A stretch of 64,000 bases of DNA from Parafrankia elaeagni (GCF_000374165.1 NZ_KB893715.1:66679-130678); one strand, 5' to 3'; shown: positions 16,781-25,599, counted from the first letter of the stretch. Numbers and translations: made by a program. Notes: a model not told the origin generated them from the sequence alone.

Positions 16781-18163
16781 CTAGTTGTGGGAGTGCAGTG
16801 GCTTGCCGGCGAGAGCGAGGTGAGCCTCGCCGAGCGCCTCGGAGAGGGTCGGGTGCGGATGGACGAGCTGGGCGACCTCGGCGGGGTGGGCCTCCCAGTT
16901 GGTGATCAGCTGGGCTTCGGCGATGAGCTCGCCGACCCGGTCGCCTACCATGTGGACGCCGACCACGGGACCGTCCTTGACCGAGATCACTGTCACGGCC
17001 CCCGCGGTGCGCAGAATCTGCGCCTTCCCGTTGCCCGCCAGGTGGTACGTGGCGGTACTGATCTCCCCGTGGCGTTCCCGTGCGGCGGCCGTGGTCAGGC
17101 CCACGGAAGCCACCTCGGGGTGGGAGTAGGTGACTCGGGGAATGGTGTCGTAGTCGATCGGGATCGGGTTCAGCCCGGCGAGCAGCTCTGCCACGAAGAT
17201 GCCCTCGGCGAAGCCGACGTGGGCGAGTTGGAGCCCTGGTCGCAGATCACCGAGCGCCGAGATGGTGGGGATGTTCGTCCGGAGGTTCCGATCGACGAGG
17301 ACGTGGCCGCGTTGCAGCGTAACGCCGACCTCGTCGAAGCCGAGACCGTCGGAGACCGGGCCACGCCCGACGGCGACGAGCAGCAGCTCGGCTTCGATCG
17401 TCGTCCCGTCCTCGAGGGAGACCGTCACCGCGTTGTCGGCGGTCTTGACCTCGGCGAACCGTGCCCCGAGGCGCAGGGCGATGCCCCGCTTGCGGAACGC
17501 ACGCTCGAGCAGCTTCGAGCTGGCCTCGTCCTCGGCAGGCACCAGGTGGTCCAGTGCCTCGACGATGGTCACCTCGGCGCCGAACGAGCGCCAGACGGAC
17601 GCGAACTCGCAGCCGATCGCACCCGCGCCGAGGACGACGGCCGAGCGGGGCACCCGCTCCAGCGCCAGTGCGTCATCGCTGGTGATGACCGTGCGGTGGT
17701 CGAGGTCGAGGCCCGGGAGGGTTCGGGTGGCCGAACCGGTGGCGAGCAGGACGTGCCTGCCCTCGATCACTCGCTCCCCGACGGCCACCGCGGTCGGGGA
17801 CACCAGCCGGCCATGCCCCTGGACGATCTCGATCCCGCGGGCCTTCACCAGCCCGGTCAGGCCCTTGTACAGGCCGGCGATGACGGAGTCGCGGTACGCA
17901 CCGACCTTCGTCATGTCGATGCCGTCCAGGGTGGCCCGGATTCCGAAGTGCTCGCTGTCGTTGACGGTGTCGACGACCTCAGCCGCGTGCAGGAGTGCCT
18001 TCGTGGGGATGCATCCTCGGTGCAGGCAGGTACCGCCGATCTTGTCTTTCTCGACGAGGACGACCCGAAGACCCAGTTCCGCGGCGCGCAGCGCGGCAGC
18101 ATACCCGCCGCTGCCGCCGCCGAGAACAACCAGGTCGACGGGGCCGGCTGCTGTGTCCGTCAC
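16781..18163 (-). CDS. lpdA: Dihydrolipoamide dehydrogenase (E3)
   Basis: The protein has 460 residues from GTG 18163, the standard length. It has the FAD-binding loop VLGGGSGGYAAALRA, the redox disulfide in GGTCLHRGCIPTK, the NAD-binding loop LGAGAIGCEFASVW and the C-terminal His-Glu acid/base pair in HPHPTLSEAL. It reoxidises lipoyl groups of 2-oxoacid dehydrogenases or the glycine cleavage system. No E1 or E2 gene is adjacent. Because it sits beside a leucine-type catabolic block, it may serve a branched-chain 2-oxoacid dehydrogenase encoded elsewhere. Confidence 0.93.
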   Translation of the reverse strand: MTDTAAGPVDLVVLGGGSGGYAAALRAAELGLRVVLVEKDKIGGTCLHRGCIPTKALLHAAEVVDTVNDSEHFGIRATLDGIDMTKVGAYRDSVIAGLYKGLTGLVKARGIEIVQGHGRLVSPTAVAVGERVIEGRHVLLATGSATRTLPGLDLDHRTVITSDDALALERVPRSAVVLGAGAIGCEFASVWRSFGAEVTIVEALDHLVPAEDEASSKLLERAFRKRGIALRLGARFAEVKTADNAVTVSLEDGTTIEAELLLVAVGRGPVSDGLGFDEVGVTLQRGHVLVDRNLRTNIPTISALGDLRPGLQLAHVGFAEGIFVAELLAGLNPIPIDYDTIPRVTYSHPEVASVGLTTAAARERHGEISTATYHLAGNGKAQILRTAGAVTVISVKDGPVVGVHMVGDRVGELIAEAQLITNWEAHPAEVAQLVHPHPTLSEALGEAHLALAGKPLHSHN

Positions 18164-18266
18164 ACCAGGGTCCCTTCGTTGATCGCGGTCATCACAAGGC
18201 AGTCACCACGGCCACAGTCCCGGTCGGCCGCGCGCGGGCCGCGGTGCCTGGTGCCGTGGCAGGCAT

Positions 18267-18306
18267 GGTTCTAGAAGTTCGGACCAGGTTCTAGAAGTCC
18301 GGACCA
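18267..18306. repeat. Tandem 20-bp duplication containing TTCTAGAA
   Basis: The unit GGTTCTAGAAGTTCGGACCA (18267-18286) is repeated at 18287-18306 with a single T-to-C change. Each copy holds the palindrome TTCTAGAA. It lies between the lpdA start and the end of the broken acyl-CoA dehydrogenase gene. Confidence 0.85.
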
Positions 18307-18310
18307 GATG

Positions 18311-18890
18311 TCATCGTGCCGGCGTCGTCGCCCAGGCCCACAACCGAGTGGTCGTCAGGTGAAGGGGCCGATCGGTGGTGGAGCCGATGGCGCCGTGTAC
18401 CTGATGGCCGAGTTTCACGACCACCTGGCGTGGCCCGGCCCGGCACCACCGCGCCGGTCGGGGACATCGTCACCGTGATCGTGGCCACCCCCGCCGGATC
18501 CACGGTCGGATCGGCGACGGCGAGTGGCCCCGGGGGCAGTGGGAACCCCTCGGCGGCCAGGAGCCCCCCGCCGAGAAGGACACTGTCCGCCAGGGGGAGG
18601 AGTGCCCCGAACTCGCCGGCGGCTTTGATCAACATGGCGGCCTCACGCAGGCCACCGCCGGATCCGTCCAGATCCCCTTTGGTGGAGATGCGGGTGAAGC
18701 CGATCCGGAGGAGTCGGTCCCCCCATCGGTGATCCCACGCGGTTGCGGCGTGGTGCTCGTCCTGACCGGCGGGGTTGCTCTCCGCGGTCGGGCAGGCGTA
18801 GCCGCCGGAGAGATCTCGCGCGGTCTGCGTGACCATCCATGCCTCGTCGAGGCCGTCGACCTTGGAGGCGGTGCAAGTCGCTTCGATCAC
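18311..18890 (-). pseudogene. Acyl-CoA dehydrogenase gene with internal deletion and frameshift
   Basis: The first open part carries an acyl-CoA dehydrogenase N-terminal pattern: GSGGGLREAAMLIKAAGEFGALLPLADSVL is the region, recognisable by GSGGGLREAA and LLPLADSVLLGGG. A different frame near the end reads KLGHQVHGAIGSTTDRP and then TTRLWAW, the C-terminal helix that ends these enzymes. The central FAD- and substrate-binding portion is missing and the two ends are out of frame. It faces the enoyl-CoA hydratase gene across a GTTAGC operator, so it probably once belonged to the same regulon. Confidence 0.55.
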
Positions 18891-19053
18891 TTACGCAGCC
18901 CCCTTCGATCGGTCGCACACCCTGGCGGCCATGGACCCTGTGCGGCGAACTCGGTCCGTCGTCATGGTTATAGCGCCTAGTGCACAGGGAGCACAATTTT
19001 TGTCGCTGATGTTTAGCTCGGGCGAGGCGGAGCCGGCGACGGAGACCTGGACA

Positions 19054-19079
19054 GAGATGTTAGCAATCGCTAACATCTC
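19054..19079. promoter_or_regulatory. GTTAGC operator, site A (26-bp palindrome)
   Basis: GAGATGTTAGC and GCTAACATCTC are perfect 11-bp arms around AATC. It lies between the divergent acyl-CoA dehydrogenase remnant and the enoyl-CoA hydratase. The core GTTAGC-N4-GCTAAC recurs at 49261 and 50515, with a variant at 20177. Confidence 0.75.
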
Positions 19080-19188
19080 CCGCGCGGGTCAGTGCCCGAT
19101 GACTGACAGTACCGACATCCCTTCGGCAGGGCCTCGCGACTGCGGCCTCGTGGGAGTTGGAGTCGAGCGCAGCGGACGGGAGAATGCG

Positions 19189-20037
19189 ATGGGTCAGGCG
19201 TCCGGGAAGTCGACGGAATCTGTCGACCATGGCGGGAGTACTGCGGTCGCTGGGCCGGATCAGGCGGAGCGTGCCCTCGTGATCGGACTGAACGAGGGCG
19301 TGCTGACCCTGACCATTGATCGGCAGGCTCGGCGCAACGCGCTGAACGACGAGATCACGGACGGGCTGACCGCCGCCCTCCAGACGCCGCCGCCTGGAAC
19401 ACGGGTGATCCTGCTCCGCTCGGCCGGCGAGCGGGTGTTCTGCGCCGGCGCCGATCTCGCCGTGATGGAGAACGAGTCGACCGGCCTGGAACAGCATGCC
19501 GCGCGGGGGGGAATCCGTGGCGTGCTGATGGCGATGCGGGAGTGCCCCCTGCCGGTGATCGCCCGGGTACAGGGTCTGTGCCTTGCCGGCGGTGTGGGTC
19601 TGGCCGCCGGCTGCGATCTTGTGGTGGCCTCGGAGCGGGCGGAGTTCGGGCTCCCGGAGGTCAACCTGGGGCTGTGGCCGTTCATGGTGAGCGCGTTGTT
19701 GGCTCGGCACGTCTCGCCAAAGGTCGCGATGGACATGATGCTGACCGGTCGGCGGGTCGGGGCGGTCGAGGCGCGGTCGATCGGGCTGGTCTCCCGTGTG
19801 GTGCCGGCTGAGGACCTCGACGCGGAGGTGACGACCTTGGTCAAGGAGCTCGCGGCGCGGGCTCCCGTGGCGGTGCGGATGGGAAAGGAGGCGTTCACGG
19901 CGGCGGCCGAGACCTCTGTGCCGCACGCGCTCACCGCGATGCAGGCCCAGCTCTCCCTGCTCACCCAGACCGCCGACGCGGCCGAAGGCGTCGCGGCCTT
20001 CTTCGCCCGCCGGTCGCCGAAGTGGACCGGACGATGA
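19189..20037 (+). CDS. Enoyl-CoA hydratase/isomerase family protein
   Basis: The protein has 282 residues from ATG 19189, chosen for the ACGGGAG site; in-frame starts at 19129-upstream (ATG 19099) and an ATG inside the operator at 19057 are possible. The crotonase fold is clear: RRNALNDEITDGL, the oxyanion-hole region CAGADLAVM and LCLAGGVGLAAGCDLVVAS, then GLPEVNLGLWPF. Of the two catalytic glutamates of true hydratases, the second (in LPEVNLG) is present, while the first position holds Gly, so it may be an isomerase, hydrolase or a 3-methylglutaconyl-type hydratase. It precedes the leucine-degradation genes, where a methylglutaconyl-CoA hydratase would be expected. Confidence 0.85.
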   Translation: MGQASGKSTESVDHGGSTAVAGPDQAERALVIGLNEGVLTLTIDRQARRNALNDEITDGLTAALQTPPPGTRVILLRSAGERVFCAGADLAVMENESTGLEQHAARGGIRGVLMAMRECPLPVIARVQGLCLAGGVGLAAGCDLVVASERAEFGLPEVNLGLWPFMVSALLARHVSPKVAMDMMLTGRRVGAVEARSIGLVSRVVPAEDLDAEVTTLVKELAARAPVAVRMGKEAFTAAAETSVPHALTAMQAQLSLLTQTADAAEGVAAFFARRSPKWTGR

Positions 20038-20159
20038 TGCGACCGACGATGGCGCGATCCGAGGACTGACGGTCGGCGGCCGGTCGCACTGGCGACGGCC
20101 TCGTGGTCGGGCTGACCGGCCGTGTGGCCGAGCTCCTCTCGACACGGACATTATCGACG

Positions 20160-20192
20160 ACTAACGTTGGTCTTATGTTAGTAACCACTAAC
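20160..20192. promoter_or_regulatory. Variant operator, site B (GTTAGT-N4-ACTAAC plus a third half-site)
   Basis: ACTAAC (20160-20165), GTTAGT (20177-20182) and ACTAAC (20187-20192) reproduce the half-site, then palindrome layout of site D at 50499-50530. It overlaps ATG 20175, the apparent start of the carboxyltransferase gene. Confidence 0.65.
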
Positions 20193-20850
20193 GTCGCCCC
20201 GCTGGCCTCGGACGGGCATTCGCCGGTCGCTGAGGTCGCTGCGCGGATCGAATCCGCCGCGCCGCTCCGGAGCAGGGTTGATGTCACCGCCGATTCGGCC
20301 CGCCGAAACGCCGCCGCAGCTGCCGATCTTGTCGGGGAGCTGAAGGGCAAACTTGCTCATGCCTCCCTCGGCGGGCCCGAGGCATCTCGTCGGCGGCACG
20401 TCGAGTGGGATCGCCAAACACGGCGCCAAGATGGTCAATGCGGTGGCCTGTGCTCGGGTTCCGAAGTTCACTGTCGTGATCGGTGGTTCGTTCGGCGCGG
20501 GAAACTACTCCATATGCGGCCGCGCCTATTCGCCGCGCTTTATGTGGACGTGGCCGAACTCGAGGATCTCGGTGATGGGTGGCGATCAGGCGGCGGCCGT
20601 GCTGTCGACCGTCCGGCGCGACGCGATCGAGGCGAGGGGCGGGCAGTGGCCCGCGCAGGAGCAGGCGGCCTTCGAGACGCCGATCCGTGATCAGTACGAA
20701 CGGCAGGGCAACCCCTATTACGCCACTGCCCGGCTCTGGGACGACGGCGTGATCGACCCGGCGGACACCCGCACGGTGTTGGGTCTGGCGCTCTCGGCCG
20801 CGGCGAACGCGCCGCTGGACCCGGTCGGCTACGGCGTCTTCCGGATGTGA
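20175..20850 (+). pseudogene. Acyl-CoA (methylcrotonyl-CoA) carboxylase carboxyltransferase subunit with internal deletion
   Basis: The first frame begins at ATG 20175 and carries an N-terminal carboxyltransferase pattern up to [21 protein letters not shown]. At about 20407 the sequence jumps to [20 protein letters not shown], which belongs well into the C-terminal half, in another frame, and continues through [19 protein letters not shown] and [13 protein letters not shown] to a normal C-terminus at 20850. Intact methylcrotonyl-CoA carboxylase beta subunits have about 530 residues; roughly 300 are missing. Codon use on both sides looks normal, so the loss is probably recent. It is followed 7 bp later by the intact biotin-carrying alpha subunit. 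Confidence 0.8.
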
Positions 20851-20857
20851 GGGCCGA

Positions 20858-22978
20858 ATGTTTGACACTGTGCTGATCGCCAACCGGGGTGAGATCGCGG
20901 TCCGGGTGATGCGGACCCTGCGGGAGCTCGGTGTCCGCTCGGTCGCGGTCTTCTCCGACGCCGACGCCGACGCGCGACACGTCGCGGAGGCGGACGTCGC
21001 CGTGCGGCTCGGCCCGGCCCGCGCGCTGGACTCCTACCTCAACATCGGGAAGGTGCTCGCCGCCGCGGTCGAGACCGGAGCGCAGGCGGTGCATCCCGGC
21101 TACGGCTTCCTCGCCGAGAACGCGGCCTTCGCGCAGGCCTGCGCCGATGCCGGAATCGTCTTCATCGGGCCGACACCGGGTGTGGTCGACCTGATGGGAA
21201 ACAAGATCGCGGCGAAGCGCACGGTCGCCGCGGCCGGTGTTCCCGTGGTTCCGGGCCGGGTCGAGCCGGGCATGTCCGACGCCGACCTGGTCACCGCTGC
21301 GACCGAGATCGGGTACCCGGTGCTGGTCAAGCCGGCCTCGGGCGGCGGGGGCAAGGGAATGCGGCTCGTCCGCGAGCCGGCCGGGCTGCCCGACGCGCTC
21401 GTGTCGGCCCGCAGAGAGGCCGCCGCGTCCTTCGGCGACGACACTCTTTTCGTCGAACGGTTCATCGACACGCCGCGTCACATCGAGGTGCAGGTCCTCG
21501 CCGACACGCACGGGCACGTGGTGCATCTCGGCGAACGGGAGTGCAGCCTGCAGCGTCGGCACCAGAAGATCATCGAGGAGGCGCCGTCGGTGCTGCTGGA
21601 CGCCGCCGCCCGGGCGCGGATCGGGGCAGCGGCCGTCGACGTCGCCACCGCTGTCGGGTACGTCGGCGCCGGCACGGTGGAGTTCGTCGTGGGCGCGGAC
21701 CGTCCGGACGAGTTCTTCTTCATGGAGATGAACACTCGGCTTCAGGTCGAGCATCCGGTGACCGAGCTGGTCACCGGGGTCGATCTCGTCGCCGAACAGC
21801 TCCGGGTCGCCGCCGGCGAGCCCCTGCGATTCACCCAGGCAGATGTGCGTATGACCGGCCACGCCGTCGAGGCCAGGGTGTACGCCGAGGATCCGGCCCG
21901 AGGGTTTCTCCCGACCGGGGGCGACGTCCTCGCGCTGCGGGAGCCGTCCGGGGCCGGGGTGCGGACGGATTCGGGTCTCATGGCCGGAGCCCCGGTCGCC
22001 GCGACCTACGATCCGATGCTCGCCAAGGTCGTTGCCTGGGCCGAGGACCGTCCCAGCGCCCTTGCCCGGCTCGACGCCGCGCTCGCGGGCACCGCGGTGC
22101 TGGGCGTGACCACCAACATCGCCTTTCTTCGCCGTCTGATCGAACATCCCGACACCCGTACGGGTCGTCTCGACACCGGTCTGGTCGAGCGCCATATCGA
22201 CGCGTTGACGACCCATGGTCTGGAAGGCCCGTGTCCGTCCGGCGAACCCGATCCCGACGCGGCGCTGGAAGTGTTCGCTCTGATCAGCGCGACGAGGATG
22301 GTGCCGGGCGGGCCGGTCGTCGACCCGTGGGACGTGCCATCGGGATGGCGCCTCGGCGAGCCTGCCTGGTCCCGGTGGTCGGTCGTCACGCCCGGCGGTG
22401 GCCAGGGCGGGGCAGTGCGCGAGGTCGCGGTGCTGGACGGGGGAGAGGGCCGGCTCGCGGTGCGCCTTGACGGCGGCACTGCCCGTGAAGCCTCCTTGCG
22501 ATGGCTCCCCGCGCCGCCCCCGGGGCAACCGGCCGAAGTGGTGGTCACCGTCGACGGCCAGGCCCGGCGATGGCTGATCGCCGTGACCGGGCGCACCGTC
22601 TGGGTGGGCGCCGGCGGCTCCGCCTGGCCGCTGACGGAGCGTTCCGTGGAGGCGGGTGATGACCGTGCCGCCGTCGCGGGCGGCGGGGAGGCACGCAGCC
22701 CGATGCCGGGCACCGTCGTGGCGGTGCGGGCCACTGCCGGGGACACCGTCGCGCAGGGAGCGCCGCTGGTGGTCGTGGAGGCCATGAAGATGGAGCACAC
22801 GGTCGTCTCGGCCCTCGCCGGCCGGGTGAAGGACGTGCTGGTCCGGACCGGGGATTCGGTGGCGCTGGACGCGCTCCTCGCCGTCGTCGAACCCGACGTG
22901 GTCGGAGATCCCGACGTGGTCGTGGCCCCGAACGGTGGCGGGGACACCCTCCCGACGAGCTTGGCGAATGCGGAGTAA
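20858..22978 (+). CDS. Acyl-CoA (probably methylcrotonyl-CoA) carboxylase alpha subunit: biotin carboxylase plus biotin carrier
   Basis: The protein has 706 residues from ATG 20858. The N-terminal biotin carboxylase domain (about 1-445) has FDTVLIANRGEIAVRV, the ATP-grasp loop ASGGGGKGMRLV, ERECSLQRRHQKIIEE and EMNTRLQVEHPVTE. A linker domain follows, and the C-terminal biotinyl domain (about 600-680) carries the biotin-attachment Lys in EAMKMEHTVV. It carboxylates biotin with ATP and bicarbonate and passes CO2 to a carboxyltransferase subunit. The adjacent HMG-CoA lyase and the broken methylcrotonyl-type carboxyltransferase point to leucine degradation, but with its partner gene broken it needs a beta subunit encoded elsewhere. 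Confidence 0.92.
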   Translation: MFDTVLIANRGEIAVRVMRTLRELGVRSVAVFSDADADARHVAEADVAVRLGPARALDSYLNIGKVLAAAVETGAQAVHPGYGFLAENAAFAQACADAGIVFIGPTPGVVDLMGNKIAAKRTVAAAGVPVVPGRVEPGMSDADLVTAATEIGYPVLVKPASGGGGKGMRLVREPAGLPDALVSARREAAASFGDDTLFVERFIDTPRHIEVQVLADTHGHVVHLGERECSLQRRHQKIIEEAPSVLLDAAARARIGAAAVDVATAVGYVGAGTVEFVVGADRPDEFFFMEMNTRLQVEHPVTELVTGVDLVAEQLRVAAGEPLRFTQADVRMTGHAVEARVYAEDPARGFLPTGGDVLALREPSGAGVRTDSGLMAGAPVAATYDPMLAKVVAWAEDRPSALARLDAALAGTAVLGVTTNIAFLRRLIEHPDTRTGRLDTGLVERHIDALTTHGLEGPCPSGEPDPDAALEVFALISATRMVPGGPVVDPWDVPSGWRLGEPAWSRWSVVTPGGGQGGAVREVAVLDGGEGRLAVRLDGGTAREASLRWLPAPPPGQPAEVVVTVDGQARRWLIAVTGRTVWVGAGGSAWPLTERSVEAGDDRAAVAGGGEARSPMPGTVVAVRATAGDTVAQGAPLVVVEAMKMEHTVVSALAGRVKDVLVRTGDSVALDALLAVVEPDVVGDPDVVVAPNGGGDTLPTSLANAE

Positions 22979-23007
22979 CCGCGGACAACGGATGTGGGGA
23001 GAGGCTG

Positions 23008-24048
23008 ATGTACCAGCCTGACGTGCACCGGACGGACGGTCTGCCCGACTCGGTGACGATCTACGAGGTGGGCGCGCGGGACGGGCTGCAGAACGAGTCC
23101 GCCGTCGTGGACGTCGAGGTGAAGGCCGAGTTCGTGCGTCGGCTCGCGGCCGCCGGCCTGAAGGCGATCGAGACGACCAGTTTCGTTCCGGCGACATGGA
23201 TCCCGCAGCTGGCCGACGCGGCCGAGCTGCTCGAACGCCTCGGCCCGCCACCCGTCGGTGCCCGACGGCCGGTGCTGGTCCCCAACCTGCGGGGCCTGGA
23301 GCGGGCACTGGACGCGGGAGCCGTCGAGATCGCGATCTTCGGTAGCGCGACCGAGACCTTCGCGAAGCGCAACCTCAACCGCACTGTCGACGAGTCGCTG
23401 ACGATGTTCGCGCCGGTCGTCGAGGCCGCCAGGTCCCGCGGTGTCGCCGTGCGCGGCTACCTGTCGATGTGCTTCGGCGACCCCTGGGAGGGGGCCGTCG
23501 CTCCCAAGCAGGTCGCGGCCGTGGCCCGGCGAATCGTCGACCTGGGTGTCGACGAACTCTCGCTCGGCGACACCATCGGCGTCGCGACCCCCGCCCACGT
23601 CGAGGTCCTGCTCGCGGAGCTGGCCGGCGTCGGGATCGGCCCCGGGATCCTCGCCGTGCACTTTCACGACACCTACGGTCAGGCGCTGGCCAACACCCTG
23701 CCCGCCCTGCGGGCCGGCGTCCGCACGATCGACGCGTCCGCGGGCGGGCTGGGTGGCTGCCCGTACGCGAAGAGCGCCACAGGGAACCTCGCTACCGAGG
23801 ACCTGGTCTGGATGCTGCACGGACTGGGCATCGACACCGGCGTCGATCTCGCGAAGCTGAGCCGGACAAGCCTGTGGATGGCCCAACGGCTCGGTCGACC
23901 GAGCCCGTCACGGGTCACCCGGGCGCTCGCGGGCCAGCTCGCGGAAGAAGCCACCCAGGCGGGCGGCCAGTCCACGAATCATGAGACTGCCGCGGGGCGC
24001 GACGGGGCCGAGCCACCACGAACAGCGAAAGGGGCTGATGATGCCTGA
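23008..24048 (+). CDS. Hydroxymethylglutaryl-CoA lyase
   Basis: The protein has 346 residues. It cleaves HMG-CoA to acetyl-CoA and acetoacetate, the last step of leucine degradation. The DRE-TIM barrel signatures are all present: IYEVGARDGLQNES with the catalytic Arg-Asp, ETTSFV, the metal-binding HFHDTYGQA and the cysteine loop GGLGGCPYAKSATGN. The last 40 residues are a hydrophilic extension beyond the usual length. It follows the carboxylase alpha gene by 29 bp, and its stop overlaps the start of the acyl-CoA dehydrogenase, so the three are one transcription unit. Confidence 0.93.
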   Translation: MYQPDVHRTDGLPDSVTIYEVGARDGLQNESAVVDVEVKAEFVRRLAAAGLKAIETTSFVPATWIPQLADAAELLERLGPPPVGARRPVLVPNLRGLERALDAGAVEIAIFGSATETFAKRNLNRTVDESLTMFAPVVEAARSRGVAVRGYLSMCFGDPWEGAVAPKQVAAVARRIVDLGVDELSLGDTIGVATPAHVEVLLAELAGVGIGPGILAVHFHDTYGQALANTLPALRAGVRTIDASAGGLGGCPYAKSATGNLATEDLVWMLHGLGIDTGVDLAKLSRTSLWMAQRLGRPSPSRVTRALAGQLAEEATQAGGQSTNHETAAGRDGAEPPRTAKGADDA

Positions 24049-25192
24049 CACCCGGTTGAGCGAAGAGCACGAGACCCTGCGCAAGACGGTCGAGGAGTTC
24101 GCGCGGGAGGTGGTCGCGCCGGCCGCCGCCCACCACGACGAGGCGAAGACCTTTCCCTACGAAGTCGTCGCGCAGATGGCCGAGATGGGCCTGTTCGGAT
24201 TGCCGTTCCCGGAGTCCTACGGCGGTCAGGGCGCCGACTACTTCGCGCTGTGCCTGGCGATCGAGGAACTCGCGCGGGCGGACTCGTCGGTGGCCATCAC
24301 ACTGGAAGCCGGGGTCGGCCTGGGCGCGATGCCGATCTACCGGTTCGGGACGGAGGCACAGCGGGAGGAATGGCTGCCGGTCCTGGCCGGCGGTCGGGCG
24401 CTGGGCGCGTTCGGCCTCACCGAGCCGGGCGCCGGCAGCGACGCAGGGGGCACCCGGACCACCGCCCGGCTGACGGACGGAGAGTGGATCATCAACGGCT
24501 CGAAGGCGTTCATCACGAACTCGGGGACGGACATCACCCGGGTGGTGACGGTCACGGCTGTCACCGGTGAGCCGGTCGACGGCCGGCCGGAGATCTCCTC
24601 GATCATCGTGCCGGTACCGACCCCGGGATTCGCCGCCGGGGCGCCCTACTCCAAGGTCGGTTGGCACGCCTCCGACACCCGACCGCTGTCGTTCCAGGAC
24701 GTGCGGGTGCCGGCCGAGAACCTGCTCGGCGAGCGTGGCCGCGGCTACGCGAACTTCCTCCGGATCCTCGACGAGGGCCGCATCGCCATCTCGGCCCTCT
24801 CCGTGGGGCTCGCGCAGGCGTGCGTGGACGAGAGCGTGAAGTACGCGAAGGAGCGGGAGGCGTTCGGCGCGCCGATCGGGCGTAACCAGGCCATCGCCTT
24901 CAAGCTCGCGGAGATGGAGACCCGGACTTATGTCGCGCGGTCGGCCTACTATGACGCGGCATGGCGGATGCTCGCGGGCCTGCCGTTCAAGAAGGAGGCC
25001 GCGATGGCGAAGCTGTTCGCCTCGGAGGCGGCGGTGACCAATGCCCGCGAGGCGACCCAGATCCACGGTGGATACGGGTTTATGAACGAGTATCCGGTTG
25101 CCCGGCACTGGCGTGACTCGAAGATCCTGGAGATCGGTGAGGGCACCAGCGAAGTGCAGAAGATGTTGATCGCACGCCATCTCGGCCTCTGA
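24041..25192 (+). CDS. Acyl-CoA dehydrogenase (isovaleryl-CoA or other short/branched chain)
   Basis: The protein has 383 residues from ATG 24041, with AAAGGGG six bases upstream; the ATG at 24038 is the alternative. It overlaps the HMG-CoA lyase stop. It has the FAD/substrate blocks AFGLTEPGAGSDAGGT and WIINGSKAFITNSG, plus EATQIHGGYGFMNEYPV. The Glu in IGEGTSEVQKM occupies the catalytic-base position of short- and medium-chain enzymes, whereas classical isovaleryl-CoA dehydrogenases carry the base elsewhere. Context favours isovaleryl-CoA oxidation in leucine breakdown, but a butyryl- or 2-methylbutyryl-CoA substrate is also possible. Confidence 0.9.
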   Translation: MPDTRLSEEHETLRKTVEEFAREVVAPAAAHHDEAKTFPYEVVAQMAEMGLFGLPFPESYGGQGADYFALCLAIEELARADSSVAITLEAGVGLGAMPIYRFGTEAQREEWLPVLAGGRALGAFGLTEPGAGSDAGGTRTTARLTDGEWIINGSKAFITNSGTDITRVVTVTAVTGEPVDGRPEISSIIVPVPTPGFAAGAPYSKVGWHASDTRPLSFQDVRVPAENLLGERGRGYANFLRILDEGRIAISALSVGLAQACVDESVKYAKEREAFGAPIGRNQAIAFKLAEMETRTYVARSAYYDAAWRMLAGLPFKKEAAMAKLFASEAAVTNAREATQIHGGYGFMNEYPVARHWRDSKILEIGEGTSEVQKMLIARHLGL

Positions 25193-25211
25193 GGAACGGG
25201 CGCATCAGATC

Positions 25212-25599
25212 ATGAAGAAGATTGTCGAGGCCGTCCTGGCCCAGACTCCCCGTGGTGAAGCCCGGAAAGCCGAGTTCGCCGCCCTGCCGGTGCCCGACGC
25301 TTACCGGGGGGGTGGTGGTCCGTAAGGACGAGGTGGGCATGTTCGAGGGCCGGGCGTCGCGGGACAAGGACCCCCGTGAGTCCCTGCACCTGGACGAGGT
25401 GGCGACCCCCGAGATCGGGCCGGGTGAGGCCCTGGTGGCTGTGATGGCGTCGTCGGTGAACTACAACACGGTGTGGACGTCGATCTTCGAGCCGGTGTCG
25501 ACGTTCGGGTTCCTCGCCCCGGCCGAGGGACTCGGCGTGCGCGACAAGGCCGCCCGGGCCCGCCACCTCACCGCCATCAACCGCTTCCGTGACGTGTAG
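25212..25599 (+). pseudogene. ccr: Crotonyl-CoA carboxylase/reductase gene with internal deletion and G-run frameshift
   Basis: It begins normally (MKKIVEAVLAQTPRGEARK ... LPVPDAYRG), breaks frame in a run of seven Gs at 25306-25312, and continues as VVVRKDEVGMFEG and VMASSVNYNTVWTSIFEP up to STFGFL. That N-terminal segment of about 100 residues is joined directly to APAEGLGVRDKAARA and HLTAINRFRDV, the normal C-terminus. About 300 residues of the NADPH-binding and catalytic core are missing. The intact enzyme carboxylates crotonyl-CoA to ethylmalonyl-CoA, the committed step of the pathway whose later genes lie at 50.6-55.4 kb, so a functional copy should be sought elsewhere. Confidence 0.82.

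Noticed and set aside
20540-23308. A 922-residue open frame antisense to the carboxylase alpha and HMG-CoA lyase genes
   Set aside because: It is low-complexity Arg/Pro/Gly-rich sequence produced by high GC at the third codon positions of the genes on the other strand; no family motif.
25306-25330. Early stop in the ccr remnant as a possible selenocysteine codon, given the Sec genes in the window
   Set aside because: The stop here is TAA after a one-base insertion in a G-run, the other frame carries the family sequence, and Ccr is not a known selenoprotein.
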